Below are positions 62,745-64,000 of a stretch of 64,000 nt of DNA, in pieces (positions within the stretch are counted from its first letter, which is position 1; each line of letters starts with the position of its first letter). A program made the position numbers and the translations under genes. The notes under the pieces are model-generated. The model did no database searches. It was not told the origin of the DNA and saw nothing but the letters and a program-made list of their open reading frames with translations. The stretch is from Clostridia bacterium (GTDB lineage Bacteria; Bacillota; Clostridia; Christensenellales; Borkfalkiaceae): positions 40,416-104,415 of the forward strand of contig JAFQMD010000005.1 of the NCBI GenBank assembly GCA_017396365.1. The letters run 5' to 3'.

Positions 62745-63203
62745 CTATAATGCTTTTAACAACGACGAACAACCTGCGTAAATATCTGAATACGTAGTTT
62801 CAAAATCGTTTGTGAACCAAGGGTCTGCAACGTCGGCTTCACTACCTACAAAAGAGAGCAATTTTTTTATTTTGCACTTTTTGTCGCCATTTAAAATGCG
62901 CGTGGCGTTTCTTACGTTTGCGCTATCCATACAGATTAACAAGTCGTAGTTTTCATAGTCTTGCGCTTTTAATTGCACTGCGCGTTTTCCGTCGCAAGTA
63001 ATACCGTGTTTTAAAAGTTCTCTTTTTGCAGGCGGATAAACGGGATTGCCTACCCCTTGCCAGATTTCTTCAGTGCTTGTTGCAGAAGAAGAAATTATGA
63101 ACTCGTTTTCTCTCCCGCATTTTTTAACAAGGTCTTTTAATATAAATTCCGCCATCGGACTACGGCAAATATTCCCGTGGCACACGAACATAATTTTATG
63201 CAT
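62745..63203 (-). CDS. low-molecular-weight protein tyrosine phosphatase
   Basis: 152 residues. The active-site loop CHGNICRSPMAE (Cys nucleophile at about residue 8) and the general-acid loop DPWFTNDFETTY are intact. In Bacillota such enzymes dephosphorylate BY-kinases and other proteins; the only BY-kinase here is 60 kb away. It ends in TAG. Confidence 0.93.
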   Translation of the reverse strand: MHKIMFVCHGNICRSPMAEFILKDLVKKCGRENEFIISSSATSTEEIWQGVGNPVYPPAKRELLKHGITCDGKRAVQLKAQDYENYDLLICMDSANVRNATRILNGDKKCKIKKLLSFVGSEADVADPWFTNDFETTYSDIYAGCSSLLKAL

Positions 63204-63246
63204 AACTCTCTCCCTATGCTCTCATTATACACTAAAAACGTGCAAC

Positions 63247-63270
63247 AATCAACCTATAGGTGCGCTTTTG
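63247..63270 (+). repeat. diverged interspersed motif copy
   Basis: AATCAACCTATAGG then TGCGCTTTT, a relaxed match in the gap upstream of the phosphatase gene. Confidence 0.4.
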
Positions 63271-63292
63271 TTGCAAATAAAATTTATTTTAA

Positions 63293-63622
63293 CGGCTTAG
63301 ATGCGGGGCAACGTGACGTTGAGAGCGTGCGCTCTTCTTTTTTTCTTTACCCTTATCAAGTGAGATTTAAAGGATTAGATACAAGCAAAAGAAGGCTCGC
63401 TTTGTGACACAAGACACAATAGACCTCTTTGGTCATTGTGGTCGAAAACTTAAGACAGTAACGACGCATACCGAAGTATATAAGGCTTTAAAAGGTTTAA
63501 AGGATTAGATACGAGCTAGCCAAGGCTCGTGAGCTTAAAAAGACTTGGTAGACCTTGTCGGTCACCAAGGTTTTGAAAGCGAAACAGTAAACGCAGGATA
63601 GCGAAGTATATAAGCCTGTAAA
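63293..63622 (+). repeat. palindromic repeat cluster D (remnant 63293-63360, D1 63366-63492, D2 63496-63622)
   Basis: D1 has CACAAT-A-GACC-TCTTT-GGTC-ATTGTG. D2 has GCTAGCC/GGATAGC and CTTGGT-A-GACC-TTGTC-GGTC-ACCAAG. The remnant starts like a unit (AACGGCTTAGATGCGGGG) but continues with CAACGTGACGTTG and GAGCGTGCGCTC plus a T-run. The cluster lies just beyond the rRNA operon terminator. Confidence 0.8.
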
Positions 63623-63625
63623 AAG

Positions 63626-63656
63626 AAAAAGCACTCTACTAAGATAGTAGAGTGTT
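63626..63656 (-). terminator. rRNA operon terminator
   Basis: CACTCTACTA/TAGTAGAGTG stem (63632-63654). Five T on the minus strand follow, directly behind 5S rRNA. Confidence 0.85.
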
Positions 63657-63666
63657 TTTAGTGGAA

Positions 63667-63782
63667 TGTGGCAACAACCAATCCTCCCGGGCGGTTGCCC
63701 GCCAAGTACTTTAGGCGCAGCTGAGCTTAACTTCTGTGTTCGGAATGAGAACAGGTGGATCCTCAGCGCTATCGTCACCACA
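63667..63782 (-). rRNA. rrf: 5S ribosomal RNA
   Basis: On the minus strand the sequence starts TGTGGTGACGATAGC, contains CCACCTGTTCTCATTCC, GAACACAGAAGTTAAGC and AGTACTTGG, and ends TTGCCACA, which pairs with the 5' end. About 116 nt, complete. Confidence 0.93.
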
Positions 63783-63930
63783 ATGGTTATATAACTGCTT
63801 TTAGCAGGATATATACTTTTTTACAGTCCGAAGACTGACAACCACATAGAATTGTTTATATCAGAAAGATCTTTGAATTTTTAACGTTTACGCTTGTTTT
63901 ACATATATTGCTCATTGTCTCATTTTATTG
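63783..63930 (-). other. 23S-5S spacer
   Basis: About 150 AT-rich bases between the 23S and 5S genes. No tRNA is present. Confidence 0.7.
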
Positions 63931-64000
63931 AGAATAAGCCCTCGACCTATTAGTATCGGTCAGCTCAATACATTACTGCACTTACACACCCGACCTATCA
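63931..64000 (-). rRNA. rrl: 23S ribosomal RNA, 3' end only
   Basis: On the minus strand AAGTGCAGTAATGTATTGAG, CTGACCGATACTAATAGG and TCGAGGGCTTA form the conserved 3' terminus of 23S rRNA. The gene continues past the window edge. The exact 3' end is set by analogy. Confidence 0.92.

Noticed and set aside
63497..63781. 94-residue minus-strand ORF
   Set aside because: It runs across the 5S rRNA gene and repeat unit D2, so it is a chance frame.

Overview
The window looks like chromosome of an AT-rich, spore-forming Bacillota of the Clostridia type, probably from a gut or rumen community. This is inferred from spoIVA with a sigma-E-type promoter, TTGACA/TATAAT promoters with 17-base spacers, AGGAG ribosome binding sites, BspA-like leucine-rich surface proteins, and enzymes for pectin and uronic acid breakdown. 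I cannot place it below class. Stop codons are mostly TAA and TGA; TAG is rare.

Layout. 1-2.5 kb: a protein cut by the window edge, a Wzz/BY-kinase fusion for polysaccharide export, and a queuosine-precursor transporter gene (queT) under a preQ1-I-like riboswitch. 2.6-10.8 kb: a leftward operon aroF-tyrA-aroB-aroA-aroC-pheA-aroEK-aroQ that encodes the whole shikimate pathway plus the prephenate branches to Phe and Tyr. It is preceded by a textbook attenuator: an 18-residue leader peptide with 9 Phe/Tyr codons and mutually exclusive antiterminator and terminator hairpins. 10.8-17.5 kb: a structured RNA or leader with its own promoter and terminator, a large BspA-like LRR protein, a class I aminotransferase, and a ferritin-like protein. 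17.5-22.4 kb: a GH28-like beta-helix enzyme and a heterodimeric ABC exporter. 22.7-29.6 kb: small hypothetical genes, a YugP-like membrane peptidase, a methyltransferase-fold protein, a lipoprotein and a membrane protein.

29.7-38.5 kb: a first cluster of long palindromic repeats, an MGMT-like protein, tRNA-Thr(CGT) whose 3' end and terminator are duplicated downstream, a TerY-C zinc-ribbon protein, a WYL regulator, a NatAB-type ABC transporter, YlmH and MscS. 38.5-49 kb: a repeat cluster in the 5' leader of an LRR/InlB-repeat lipoprotein, a YfhO-family membrane protein, and an AraC regulator divergent from uxaB-uxaA-uxaC. 49-64 kb: rng with the TIGR03960/DUF2344 radical SAM pair, spoIVA, a third repeat cluster, der (interrupted by an in-frame TAG) with its DUF512 partner, a GT28 glycosyltransferase and O-antigen ligase-like pair, a NERD protein, a low-molecular-weight phosphatase, a fourth repeat cluster, then 5S rRNA and the 3' end of 23S rRNA on the minus strand.

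The most unusual content is non-coding. (1) A family of about 125-130 bp ERIC-like palindromic elements occurs as 8 units in 4 tandem clusters, all in the same orientation; several stems change sequence between copies while staying paired. (2) A short interspersed motif, ATAATCGACTTATAG followed a few bases later by GG and a T-run, occurs about 11 times, mostly just after genes. (3) The Phe/Tyr attenuator controls the aro operon. (4) An amber codon lies inside the normally essential gene der.
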